Source: Plasmodium coatneyi
Lineage: Eukaryota > Apicomplexa > Aconoidasida > Haemosporida > Plasmodiidae
Length of the DNA stretch: 64,000 bases
Assembly (NCBI RefSeq): GCF_001680005.1
Contig: NC_033564.1
Location: 2,170,001-2,234,000, forward strand
Direction of reading: 5' to 3'
In this document: piece by piece, positions 1 to 12,015 of the stretch
How positions within the stretch are numbered: the stretch's first letter is position 1
How the letters are laid out: each line of letters opens with the position of its first letter
Position numbers and translations under genes: made by a program
The notes under the pieces: generated by a model
What the model was told of the DNA's origin: nothing
Seen by the model: the letters and a program-made list of their open reading frames with translations, nothing else
Database searches by the model: none

Positions 1-3000
1 GCAACTCCAGTGTGCAAAGCATCCTTAGCGAAGCTCCAGAGGGTGTCACGTCAGTAAATTCAAATCCCGCATCGAGTTATGGTTCCTGTGCGGAGTACAC
101 AACGGAGGGTTCCAGAGGATCCTCAAAGAGGACCTCACACGATACGTCAGGTAACAACTCCGGGGGGACATCTTCTCGTAGTTCCCACGAAAGGGTAAAA
201 AAAGATAACTCAGAGGAGGCATCTCTAAACCTGTCTACCAGTGCATCTGTATCGAGTGAAGCGAATGAGTCGTCTTCACGAAAATCGTCTAAAAGGAGAA
301 CGTCATCTTCAGAGGTGGCCCAAAGGGAAAGCTCCTTCAACTCGAATCAGTACGCAGAAGCAAGGGAAAACTACATGCTGCAGAAACAGGCACATTTGTG
401 CAAAGTAAACCTTTTCATTAAAGAGGCCAAGTTATTATTTTTTAACAAAAATGTGAGCATCAGTGATATATCTATATTTGTGACAACCATTATGGAGGAC
501 AAAAAATACGTTGGCAAAATGAGAAAGCTAAGTTCAAGAAATCTGCCAATGAATAATTTACTAATCAACGAATGTATTAAACATAACGTGAAGGACATAT
601 ACACCGATATTGTGATAAATATAAAGTACGTAAACAAAAAAAAAAACAATGAAGAAATAATCCTGGGGAGAGTAATAATTCCCTTCTTTCTTCTTCTAAA
701 TACATATAGATATAAAATTAAAAGGGTAAAGAATAGAATAAAATATTGTACCAAGTGCTTCCTATGGCTACACATCTTCCCATGTAACAACAAATTATTT
801 AACTATAAATTTTTTAAACCAGTGGAAGGGTTCGAAGAATATGGAATGCTCAACCCTCTGTACACCTTAGGCTTTTTAAATATAAAAATGAAAATAATTT
901 TTAAAAAAAATCCCCTTCTTTTAACTCTCTATAGTAACATGAGGAAACCTTTATTTTACTATAAATTACCTGTACAATTTGAGCCTCTTTATTGCCAGTA
1001 CTATAGTGAAAATTTCTTCGTCTATGTTACTCAGTTGCCCATATGGCTATATAAATTTTTTTACCTCTTCAACCCCAGGAGGGTTGAAATGATTCCTTTA
1101 AATTATTATGATTACGTGTTTATTTTTTCCTTTTGGTTATTTTTTTTCCGATTAATTGTTATTTCTCCTTTTTTCCTCATCTTTGTTCATATTTTTTTTT
1201 GTCTGATTTTTATTTCTCTTTCGTACAAGTTCGGCCACGTCGACACTTTCTCCAGCAGCATGGCGTACAACTTTCGCCCCGTCCATGTGAAGAAGAGGCT
1301 GTCCCACGGGAATTCTTGTCACGCGAAGAGCCCCCAGGTTCACCAAATGCTCCCCCCCGAGAATAGACGCAATGTGCGTTTTTTTGACAGCAAGCGTAGG
1401 GAGGTTCTTCTTTCAGCGCATGATATAGACTCGAATTATTGCGGCGGGGAGGGAAGTATCAGTGCACAGGGGGGGAAGCAGTTCCTCCAAAGTAACCCAC
1501 TTGCGGAGGCAACCCAGGGTGGAGTAAACAGTTCCGATGTTCCCCAACTGGTAGTGACAAATGATAAATTGAAAAAGAACCCAAGTGGGAACACACACGG
1601 TGGGGAACACACCAAAAGTGGTACCTCCCAGAAGAATGACGAATTTAATGCAGAACCAGTTAGTGCAATGAACAGCCAAAACGAATGCAGCAGTAATGGA
1701 AGCTTCTATGGAGAGAGTTTTAACAGCCCCGAAAGTCCACCCAAGGACGGAGGTAACCATGTGGCCCATTTCCAAATTGAAGAAAATTGTTTTGTAAATC
1801 AACCCAACTTGGATCACCAGGACGAAGAGTCGAATGGACAAATGAAGGATGGAAAAAATGAACTACCAGAAGAACAGAAGAAAAAAAGCCTAATCGAATT
1901 TATGCAAAATACACCTGATGAGATAAACAATAAATTTACCAATGTGACAAAATTTGCAAAGAAAATTCAGAACATGATGTTCGAAAGTAGAGATAAGAAT
2001 CCGCTGGATTTTTTCAACGTGGGTTCACATGCAAATGGGCTAGCTGGGCTGTTTAACGGGATGAACGAGAAGCGCAAGAAAGCAGAGGGGGGAGAGACTA
2101 CTCCCAGGAGGGAAGACCAAACTGAGAAAGTGGAAGATTTGCACCATTGGGGGGATACTCCAATAAAGGGAAAACAACGGAGGAACCACCAACCGGGAGA
2201 GGGAAACCAATCAGGAGGGAGTAACAAACCGAGTGATAGCGAACATAAGCAGGTGAGTACATCGAAGCAGGGGAAGGAAAATGTCTGTAGAGCGTATCGC
2301 AAAAAACAAAACGGAATGGAGCATAATATGCAGGGAGAGGTGCACACAGACGACTCAGCGGTAGATTCTTCATCGTGCCAAAATGGGACAGATGAATATT
2401 TAGCGCATTGCAAAACGGAAGTAAATATTGACGGAGTTTCTAACTCGAACGCATTGGAAACCACCAAAGTGATAAAACGTAGTTGCATGACCAGGAGCAG
2501 CGATGCCATCCCCTCGTTTGATCATATGGGGGTGGTGGAGGAGAGCCCCTGTTCCAACTCAAACACGTCGATAGAATCCAAATTTTTAAAAAAAAATTTC
2601 CTCTTCGATGCGATAAAGAATAATCTAGCATCCCCAAATGAGGAGAAGGCCGCCGAGTTTATTACGAAAAATGGTACCAGTGCAACAAATGAGAAGAAAG
2701 ACATGTTTGCATTTAAAAAAAAATATGCTTTTATGCCAATCGTGAAGTCTCCCTTCCATAACTTTTATTTGTTTTTTAATTCAATTGAAGGAAAGAAGAC
2801 ATCGATCTTTTCAAACAACGTGGATGTACCAAATGTTCATTTGCTTCTCAAACGGTTCATAATGCTTATAACCTTAACGCAGAATTTTACAGGAGCCTTT
2901 ACCATGGTTTACGAAAAAATTAACTATGCCTTCAATTGGGATTTCACATGTTACACGTTCGTAAATTTGGTCATTTTGTTTTTTTTAAGTTACGGCTTTT

Positions 3001-4258
3001 CTTTCATTTTGTATGCCATGTCGTTTGTCCCCCTTTTGTTTTATCGCTTTGTTCTGTTTTTGCTTATTTCTGTGTTGCTGATAAGGAGTTATGAGTTGAC
3101 GGAGGTAGGCCACAGGGCTAGCCTCTACTATGAGAGGGTGCACAGGAAGAAAGCCCCCTGGTGGAGGTCTGCTTGGAGATTTATCACCAGGATGGGAACT
3201 CGAGTGGTTAAGGCGAAGAGGAAGAGGGAGGCACAGGAAGAAAACGAGCACGATCAAACCGTCACCCCCCATTTTGTAAGACGTCTTTTCAGATCGGTCT
3301 ACCGAGCAGTCCGCCGATGGGCACGTCGATTGGTAAGGAACACCATTTACAGGTTCTTCCAGGTCACCTCCAAACAGGTAGAGAAGCTCTCACGCAGAGC
3401 GGTTGTCTATATTTACTTTGTAATTTTTTTTTTAAAAAACTGGGTGACAAGATTACTGATACTGAAGGATATTGAGCACATGAAGATAGCCAAGATGCAG
3501 GGATTTAAAAATTTATTTTTTTTTATTCACAATCGGATGATGCGCAGAGATGCGGGAATGAAATTATTCCTGAGGAGCAATGAAACTTGTCCCAGCAGTG
3601 GCCATAACAGGGGTGGTGACCCCGTCGGGGGAACTCCTAAACGGGTGGACAGCATGAAAGATCCCTCCAATGAGGAAAAACATAATAAAAATTTCATTCA
3701 CACGCATATGTATGATAACTATAAAAATGGGGAGTCTTGTATATACTCTTCCAGTGATAAGGATGCTTTGAGTGTGAAAAATGGGGGCTACGATGCTGAC
3801 CGCTTTACCCATGATGGGGATGACGACGATCGGGAATCTCTCAGCCAGCTCACCGACAACGGCACGATGAACGTAAATGTGGACATATTTCTGCACTACT
3901 ATTTTAAGCGAAAGAAATACGACCACTTTAACAATATCATAAATATCAACAGGAACAATCTATGTAAGAGCGGCAACAAGCGGATCGACGCGGAGCCAGT
4001 GTGTGCAAGTCCGTTCGGACATACATTCACCCGTCTTCTTTTTCACGTTATTCATCTTTTCTCGATCCGTCCCTTTCAAACTTCCCATTTTTTTTTTCTC
4101 CCTTTCTTTTTCTTCCCCCCTCAGACTCCTACAAGGACATAAATCTGCTTCACTCAAACGACGACCAAAATATCAGCCACCTCAATTACGCAGAATACCT
4201 CAACAGTGAGAATAACTACTCCAGTTCGTATGACAATAACAAGAAGAAGAGGAGTTGA
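1..4258 (+). CDS. Conserved Plasmodium membrane protein with C2-like region (5' partial)
   Basis: The frame is open from base 3 with no upstream stop, so the start lies outside the window. Exon 1 runs to 3963 (CTA T|GTAAGAG). After an intron at 3964-4124 ending CCCCCCTCAG, exon 2 is 4125-4258, ending in an Asn/Lys-rich tail and TGA. Reading through the intron gives a false Phe/Pro-rich end at 4142. Visible residues (numbered from base 12): a Ser-rich stretch to about 120; a region at about 130-310 with C2-like beta patterns (LGRVIIPFF, WLHIF, LGFLNIKMKI); a long hydrophobic block near 366-405; a 560-residue charged low-complexity insert; and a second membrane block near 980-1026. The layout recalls multiple-C2 membrane proteins, but that is inference. 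No enzyme motif was seen. The gene is convergent with the CPO gene. Confidence 0.8.
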
Positions 4259-5093
4259 GGTGGGCACAACTATTGAACGGGGCATCAAATGCGATTGTCT
4301 GACTGTACGCCCTGGCTGGATTAATCCCCCGTCAGAAGGCGCGTGAACATTTGGGGGGGTTCGCCATCGAGGGTTGTTGCTTCCGCGTAGGGACCTGTTG
4401 TGTTTTTTTTTTTTTTTTTTTGAATGTTACTTAATTGCAGGGTAATTTTGGTTCACGTCACGTTTACTTCGCTATGCTTTTCTTTTATTTTGTTTCTTTT
4501 TTTTGTGTGTAACTGCGACCCATTGGATGCCCATATTCGTAGTTTCCCGTTGTGGAATGGGCCCCCACGGGAGGAACACATATCACCACGTCCACTTCCA
4601 TTGCCACACCGATTGCTGCTTCGGCCGGTAGCGATGTGCGTGTATTGATAACGCGAGCTGGTTAAACAATGATTATTCAAACGGGTTCATCCATCAAGTG
4701 ATCTATATCACGAATGAGACAAATTTAAAAAAGGCCTCCACAAGGTTAGCAGTGCACATGCGGGGAACTCCGCGATGTGGCTTGCATGTGTGGGGCCCAC
4801 ATAATACGTAGTCTAATATATGCGCCAAAAAAAAAAGTGGAAAGAATGAAAAAAGGCAAAGTTGAGTTGGCGCAAAATGCTTCCTCGACATGGTATATCA
4901 GTGTTGGTTACTAACATTGCCATGTTACGAAGGTAAGACGTTAGCCAGACGAGGTGATCCTTCTCAAGGGGTAGTACAAAGCCAAAAGGCAAGCTGCTTC
5001 TTCCCCCGTATGAAGGGTGGCTCCCCCTGGAGATGGCACACTGGGGAAATTCCCCCATAAGGTAATGACCAACCGAGCACATCGGTCGACCAC
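4259..5093. other. Convergent intergenic spacer
   Basis: This is the 3' flank of both the C2-like gene (+) and CPO (-). It contains a T tract near 4401-4421. No open frame with coding character was seen, and no RNA gene. Confidence 0.5.
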
Positions 5094-6920
5094 CTAATAG
5101 TCGACCCACCGCTTTGGATGCTTCAACACCTGCAGCGTCTCATGCTCGCGCGAAAACTTCACAATTTTGTACTTGTAAAAAAATTCGCATTTCAGAGGGA
5201 GGGAGGAAAAAACGTTGTCGATCTTTTCATGCTCATCTGAGACGTAGTCAGAATTTTGGTCAGAAAAAACTTCATCCTTCAAAAAGGTGGAGGCATAATT
5301 GTCAATTTTGTCTGCTTGTTTTTTTCTCTTATAAGTTTTGTAAGTATTTAATTCGAGTCCAAATTTCGTGCCCCGGTCATATAATAAATTGAACTCTGCG
5401 TATCTGCCCCGGCAGACACGTTGCCAGTTAACCATGTTGTCGTCATACTTACAATGAATTGTCTGGGCGAGAATGTAGAGGTAGGATTTACGAAAATTGA
5501 TGATGCACTCTTGGACAAATAAGAATATCATTCTGTAGCTGTTATCCATGATGGGGTTGCAGCTATGACATTTACATGGCCTCTCATCGGAGGGAAGTTT
5601 TTTATTCGTATGACTGTTATTATAGTTGGCGTTTAAGTTATTTCCGTTTCTGTTGCTAAGGTTGATGCTTATATTTTGCAGTTCCTTTGCTTTGCCATTT
5701 TTCGCTTTCCCTTTTGTCTTTGTCTTTATAGTGTTGTCCAATAAATTGTCGAAAAATATCCCCCCAATTCCTCTGCTCATATTTCTGTGCCGAATTCGAA
5801 AATACATGTCACACCATTTTTTGAAATATTTGTAAAATAAGTGATTATACTTATCGCAGACTACCTTAAAGGAGTGATGAAAGTGGATGAATAATTCTGG
5901 GAAAATATAACTAGGACTTAAGTCACATCCTCCCCCAAACCAATGTTTCAAACTTCGGTAGTTGTTATCTATATGACTCTTCGCAGTGGCAGCGCTGCTA
6001 ACACCTGCGTTTATACTGGTGGCCTGTCCATTTTGGCATCCTTTATTGGTAGCGGGATAGGCATTTGCGCTGACGCTGCTTACCAGATTGGCGTTCCTAT
6101 ATGGCGTATTGTTACTATTCACCCCTGGGGTGTTTTTCTTTTTTTTACGCCCCGTTTTGATGAATACTTGAAAAAAGCGAAAGTTCATGTGGATGGAGGG
6201 CGCATTGGGGTTCACGGGATGTGCAATGATAGACAACCCAGAAGCATAGTATTTGTATTTCTCTCTAACTATCTTTAACCCTCCATTGTTTATTATACGA
6301 GAAATAACTTGGTTAAGATCATCTGTGAAGCAAATTTCCTTGCTATTGATGTATTCTTTATTGTACTGATTGACGCACATCTGTTTGGCAGTTTCCCTGT
6401 CAATGGTTCCATACACACACGAATAGTTCACTGCACATTTTTCAAACACTCGTCCATTTTCCAGGATCCTCGTTATTCCTGATCCTATTTTTTTCTTCTT
6501 CGAGTTCTTCTTCGTCCATGTTTCTTCGCGAAACTTTACTGTATCTAGTGACTCGAATAAACTACATATGTTGTTCTGTTCGAGCTTTAGGAGATTTTCC
6601 CAACAGTTCCGGAATTTTTCATTGGGAGATGCCTGCATGGGGAGTGGCAAACGGTGGAAAAACACATTTACTGTGAGACACTACACAAATGGGTATCCTC
6701 GTCGGAGGCTCCTCTAACGCGGAAGTGACTTCCCCAAGTGTTGGAATTCACATGGACTACCCCAGAATCATGTGCACGAGCGAACCCATTGGTCTTCAAA
6801 GGGGCATACTTCAAATATAGAACGCACAGATTGGGACGATACGTGCGTCTGCTTTGGGTTCTTCTTCATCCAGTTTGGACCTACCTCATCTTTCATTGTA
6901 TATGAATTGGTGGAGCTCAT
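5094..6920 (-). CDS. CPO: Coproporphyrinogen-III oxidase, oxygen-dependent
   Basis: Catalyses oxidative decarboxylation of coproporphyrinogen III to protoporphyrinogen IX in haem synthesis. The Plasmodium enzyme is described as cytosolic. Family motifs are clear: HMNFRFFQV, WFGGGCDLSPSYIFPE, RGIGGIFFDNL, RGRYAEFNLLYDRGTKFGLE and a C-terminal LKHPKRWVDY. Two low-complexity inserts, typical of Plasmodium, separate them: an Asn/Ser/Ala-rich one before WFGGGC and a Lys/Asn-rich one after the FFDNL motif. The main exon is 5094-6632. An AG acceptor (CCCCATGCAG, phase 0) precedes ASPNEKF. The upstream frame carries a phase-0 donor (GAT GAG|GTAGGT) at 6885/6884, so I propose a short first exon at 6885-6920 (MSSTNSYTMKDE, 524 aa in total). 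A start at 7094 would add 58 residues. An unspliced start at 6665 is less likely. Identity is certain; the N-terminus is not. Confidence 0.93.
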
Positions 6921-7094
6921 CGAGGCGTTTACTAAAGGATAATTGAATGGCACCACGGCGTGGCAGTGTTGATAGAGGGTGGTTAAAAAGGATGAAATGA
7001 GGGAAGGTTGGGAAGATGCCAATGCGCCCGCTCTTCCTCTTCCCGTAGCTGCATCCAGCCCAGAAGAAAAACCGCTATCGGATCGAAGAAACAA

Positions 7095-8833
7095 AAAAAG
7101 GAATGCCCACTACGGCTGGCGTGATAAGTTAAAAAAAAGGAAAACAATACAATACAACAAAATGATACAGTCGACTAAAAACTATTCCATGTCGTAGAAA
7201 AAAATTGTAAAATGAGTTGCGACCGGGGAAGGCAGCATCTGGATGAATAAACTGAAAGCGTGATGGAATAAACAGAAGCAGGGTACAGGTGGTGGTGGGA
7301 AGTGCCCCTTGTAATGTTAACAACGAAAAAGAGGGACCCTTAATTGGGCTGCAAGGTTAAGAAGATTAAAAGGGGGTAGAAAAAAAAAGGGAGGAGTTTT
7401 TGAGAGGGCCCTTAACGAGGGGGGTGTGGAATTAAAACGGGCACCATCAGAAGGAAAAGAACGAAATGAAGCAAAAGAGTGGTAGAAGAAATATGAAGTT
7501 AAAACTGTCAATGTTTATTATGGCCTACATTTTTTTTTTTTTTTTTTTTTTGAATGTAATTCCGTTGGCATTCTTGTGCCGCACCACCGGTAAAAAAAAA
7601 TTACTTCCCAGGTTTTACCAAAAAAAAAAAGGATAAAATAAAATAAGTGAACAACTGGACGATGGAACGAACGGACGAAGAGCAGCAGATTCGGTTACAA
7701 ATAATGTTCTTCTGAGATGTACCCAAAATAATGAGCGCATCGGAGAGTCAGAGTCAATTCTTCCTGGCGCTAGTTTTTAAATCGATCGGCATCTACGTAT
7801 TTTTCCGGGAAAGAAAAGAAAAAGAACAAATACCATGCTCGAATAATGCGTACCTGCTACTTATAGAGATATTTACAGTTTTGCTGGAGGGAACGAGGAC
7901 CTAAACACATTCATACGTGGTGGCAGCGAATGACAACGTGCGCTCTCTGCTGGCCTTTTTAATATTCGCCAAGCGGGTTAGTAATTTCCACAGTGGGCAT
8001 CATACAGCTCCACAGCAGACATACATGAGAGAAGGGGGAATCACGGATTCTATGTGCATAGGTTTTCTGGGCAACTGTGCTGCGTGGTGAAGCGCGAAAA
8101 CGGCTGCACAAGGTTACGCAAAGATGAAGGTGTTGTTTTTATCGGCTAGTTAGCCTAGGTTGGATTCACAAGTTGGGAGACCTTTCACCATTTTAGAAAA
8201 TTTTCATTTGGATTGGAAGGTGAACAGGAGGGGAAAGTACGACTGGCACGGTTATTATATATTAGGGTGGGTAATGCCATTTTGCCCTTTTGTTGCGTCT
8301 TAACATGGGAATGTGCCCCTTATGTTAATGCTTCAAGTTGTTCCTTTGGTATCCCTTTTCGATCTACTCACATATGTTTATGCCAGCACGTTTGTGCGTT
8401 TTTTTCGTCACATTTTTCATAATTGGAGAGCTGTCACAGTAGGCATTTTCCCTATAGCCCTTTGAGTACACTTTGGGTGATGTTCCCATTTTTTTGTTTT
8501 TTTTATTCTTTTTCGCCTTTAAGATTTTTTCATAAAGAGGCAGGGGAAAATTACGGCATTTTTTCCGCGTAGATGTTGCCTAATTAATGCTCATTTTTAA
8601 TTCACTCTGTGTGGCATTTGTTTCTTTTTAAAGTTCAATTAGGACGGCACGAATACAGGGGGTGAAAAATAAAAAAAAAAAAAAAAAGAAAAATTTTTCT
8701 TCTCACATTTCCATATAAATTGTACGAACACATATTGGCGGTGGGTTCAATAAGCAAACAAATTGCAGGAACACGTCGTACAAAACGTTAGGAGATTTTC
8801 CTGCCTTCTTTCGGCTCATACATATTAATTGGT
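7095..8833. other. Intergenic: CPO upstream region and eL28 downstream region
   Basis: Both flanking genes are on the minus strand. The spacer holds a 22-base T run (7530-7551) and an A run near 8670-8686, of the kind common in Plasmodium promoters. No gene was recognised. Confidence 0.5.
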
Positions 8834-9444
8834 TTATTTATTCCCCTTGTTGCAATTGTACATTTTGGACATGCGGTTGTACTTCTTAATTAGCTGCTTC
8901 TTGCTTTTGCTACTTACAAGCTTTGCGTGTTCATCGATCAGCTTCATAGCCGTTCCATTGTTCTTCGTTTTGTATACCTTGTTCGTGGTGGTGCTGCGGG
9001 GAAGGGGTATAAAGATGGGTAGCGTTGTTTTGGCGCAAAAATGTACGTGGCGCATCATGCTGCATAAATCGCGCCACTCATTGCGTAGTGGCAAATTTGC
9101 ACGTTTGCGTGTCCGCCTTACTTTTGGTCCGTGGATTTGACGCACAACACAACTTTTCCCTTGTGCAATCGGAGATTTACGCCATTTTGTTTCACGAGTC
9201 CTGAGCGGAAGGAAGAAAAACAAAGGAGGAACATGTATTTTTTTTTCTACGGGTTGGCAGATGGCAGCGCTTGAATGCGTGCACGCCCAACCGTCGACAT
9301 ACCACTGCTTGAGGGCGTATTCTTGCAGCTCATATTGTACGAGTCGCATAGGAAAATTCCCTTTTTTCCACTTTTGTTTTTTTTTAAAAAGCAGTTGTTC
9401 TTTTTGGTTAGTTCCCAAATGAGGGCGTTGCTGACGTTTGCCAT
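8834..9444 (-). CDS. RPL28: 60S ribosomal protein eL28 (L28)
   Basis: Structural protein of the large cytosolic ribosomal subunit. Three exons rebuild one continuous frame of 126 aa. Exon 1 is 9303-9444 (MANVSNALIWELTKKNNCFLKKN, donor AGTG|GTATGT, phase 1). Exon 2 is 9122-9200 (acceptor CGCTCAG; GLVKQNGVNLRLHKGKVVL, donor AAAA|GTAAGG, phase 2). Exon 3 is 8834-8993 (acceptor CCCCGCAG; ends NKGNK). The N-terminal block matches the eL28 pattern of a hydrophobic strand followed by CFLxKxN, and NGV...GKVVLCVK fits the central eL28 strand pair. Length is normal for the family. An in-frame ATG three codons upstream (9453) is possible, but MANV is the usual Plasmodium start. No single open frame covers this gene, so it is easily missed. 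Confidence 0.92.
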
Positions 9445-10609
9445 TTTGTTCACAATTTTGGTTAGCTATTTTTCTTTTTTCGAAAAGGTGTTTTTATATA
9501 CTTTTACGGTAAGAAAAAGTACCCTTTGCTGTAACGCGATTTTTACGCTGCTTCAAGATGGATGAGCAAGCTTAAATAGGTAAATAGTTTTATCACATAT
9601 AGGGTCAATTAAAATTCGGGAAGAATTTTAGATGAATGCGTGAACAATTCGACGCTTTGGATTTCCGCAAATTTTTATTTTGATAAAATAAATGGATTGG
9701 GAGTATTATCCCTTGAGGTGGGATTAAATTTGTGGAGGATTTTTTTCCAAACCCGGGGGGGTGAGGGTCGGAAGTATGCACTGCGTGTCGCTCATATGCA
9801 ACAACGTATGAACGAAGCATACATAAAAATTGTAGCACTATGCGTGCGTAAATGCCTTGGGATAAGAACATCTTCCGCTGCTAACTTTCGGAGCGCCCCC
9901 AATTTATTGAAGCTGTGCTTTACTTTCCCCATAAAGGATGAATAAATTATGCGGGGAAAGGGGAGTCGTTTTTTTTGTATTTTATTTTTTTTTCCTGTAC
10001 ATACTAGCTTTTTTTATGCCCCTCATTTTTGTGGAGAAAATGTTGCAATTTTTTATTTTCCCTTTTGACATTTTTTTTTCCAAGTTGAGAAAAAATTAGC
10101 CATTTTAGTAGCTTCCCATTGTACACCTTCGTTTGTGAAGCGCGGAAAAAAAAAAGAAAAACTGAAAAGTTGCAAAATCAAACAAAGAACAGTAAAGGAA
10201 GGAGCAGCATGTGGCCACCCGAACCCGTTATTTCCGAAGCGGAGCCACATGCGCATACATGTACGGTATTCTTAAAGAAACGAAAGAAAAAATTACGAGC
10301 CCCTTTAGTTGCCAAAAGGGGGACACGCAGCACATTCGTTCATTTTTTCCACTGTTTGAATGTACACCCCGTTGTGAAGAGAAAAAAAAAGGGAAACGAA
10401 TGCAGCGTAGGATTTTCATCATTTTAAGGATTCTCTCGTCGCCAACAATTAGAACGGCATAAGTTTCAACTTGCGCAGGCACCCCTCTATCATTTTAGGG
10501 GGAACAAAATGGGATGATGTGCGACCCAGCTGGATGCGCGTGTGATTCCTTAAACCCAGTAGGGAATTTGAAAGTTGTTATTTTTTTTTTTTAAGTCTAT
10601 TTCGTGAAA

Positions 10610-10641
<32 letters not shown>

Positions 10642-10914
10642 GTGTATGCTTCATACATTCCCCACGTAACATGCATTCACTCACATGCGCATTTTTATGG
10701 AAAGATTCGAAACGGTAAAATAGGATGCGCGCATGGGGTGGTGACGATGATGTTAAGAAGGTGGGTCGATTGAAAAATAAAAACGATGCTAAGTTCTTTG
10801 TTCATACCACGCACATGGCAAAAAAAGGAAAAAAATTACATTATATAATGTTACCTTATGTAACGCTACTCAGCACATCGTAACACCACGTCACACGCAC
10901 GGAGCCCCTTCGAA
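9445..10914. other. Intergenic: eL28 upstream region and eL33 downstream region
   Basis: Probable eL28 promoter side. Contains a 29-base T run at 10613-10641 and several shorter A/T runs. Short open frames here lack codon character or family resemblance. No RNA gene was recognised. Confidence 0.5.
10613..10641. repeat. Poly(T) run, 29 bases
   Basis: Uninterrupted T run in the eL28/eL33 spacer. Such tracts are frequent in Plasmodium intergenic DNA and exclude nucleosomes. Exact length may vary between clones or assemblies. Confidence 0.9.
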
Positions 10915-12015
10915 TTAAATGTTCGACGGGTACATAAGTATCCTGACTCTATCTCCAAAGGCCTTAGGTGGGATATTGGTTCTGAACTTGGCGCGAATCA
11001 CTCCGCTATTTCCGTGTGTTCTGCATACCTTTCCCCATATGCACTGCGGGTTAAGTGAAACGGAGGTGAGAAAGAAGAATGATGAGGGGTGCAGCAAAAG
11101 TAAGGAGATGAGGAGCAAGATTGGGGTACAAACTAGCATAATCACGATTGGAGCAACATGAGGATAGACATGGAAGGGCGCATTGCGCTATCAGTTTGCC
11201 GCTCGCATACCTTAATCTTCACTCCGTCATGGTGCTTATTTGTCCTGTACACGTAGGCAACCCTTTTGCCCACATAAAATTGGGCATGCTTTTTCGTATG
11301 CACATTCTTTATCGAAATGAGGGTAAAGTTGGGGTCTTGGTTTCTTTGGGATCTGTAAATAAAGAGAAAGGGGAGTGGGCGTTAAGGTATCTATACATCA
11401 ATCAGGATAACAGAGTGGCGGGAGACAGAGGGACGTGCCCAATATGCGTAATGCCTTTTTCGCATCACTCAGCAACGACATTCGTTAGCAGAGCACGTAT
11501 TTTACTACATGTACTGGTGCACTATCTCTTTGGTAGAGTCCACCATATCTTCGTTTTATTAGCGCGAACTATTTTGGTACCCAGCGTTATACATATATAT
11601 ATATATATATTTCCTGTGAACTGCAATTGTTCCGATTCGTACGTACAGCCAGCACCACATAATTGGCGCAACCCACAGGGTTAACGCCATTACGGTCTGT
11701 TCATTGTTGGATGCTCTTCATTTTGCGAAATTCCCTCATGCGCGGTGATTTATTTTTGGTAGGGTGGATGGGCTGATTTGTATAGCGTTCGCTCTCGTTT
11801 CCCAGTTGGCCGTTGCCTGTTGTGTGTGCTTACCTCTTGTATCCCAAGATAACTCCCTTCTCGTACAGTCGAACTGCATTAAGTTTTTTCATGGTTTTTT
11901 TTTTCTTCCCCAAAACTTTTTTTACAACTTTTTTGATAACCTTCTTGGCGGGTTTTTTCCCTTTGGCGTTGCCAATTTGTTTCTTACTCTTCGTTTTATC
12001 CATTTTGCGGTTCAC
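10915..12015 (-). CDS. RPL35A: 60S ribosomal protein eL33 (L35ae)
   Basis: Large-subunit ribosomal protein of the L35Ae family. Three exons give 150 aa. Exon 1 is 11834-12015, with a Lys-rich N-terminal extension and then RLYEKGVILGYKR (donor AGAG|GTAAGC, phase 2). Exon 2 is 11211-11352 (acceptor TTTACAG; SQRNQDPNFTLISIKNV and FYVGKRVAYVYR, donor AAG|GTATGC, phase 0). Exon 3 is 10915-11043 (acceptor ACCCGCAG; CIWGKVCRTHGNSGVIRAKF and DRVRILMYPSNI). These are the defining L35Ae motifs: GYKRxxRNQ, YxGKRxAYVY, WGKVxRxHGNSGxxRAKF and LYPS. The basic N-terminal extension of about 45 residues is longer than in animals. The 481-base first intron holds a short AT microsatellite near 11592-11610 and nothing else I recognise. 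A second Met at residue 5 could be the true start. Confidence 0.93.

Noticed and set aside
11148..11684. 178-codon + strand open frame
   Set aside because: It lies antisense to eL33 exon 2 and introns, and eL33 on the minus strand has clear family motifs and splice sites.
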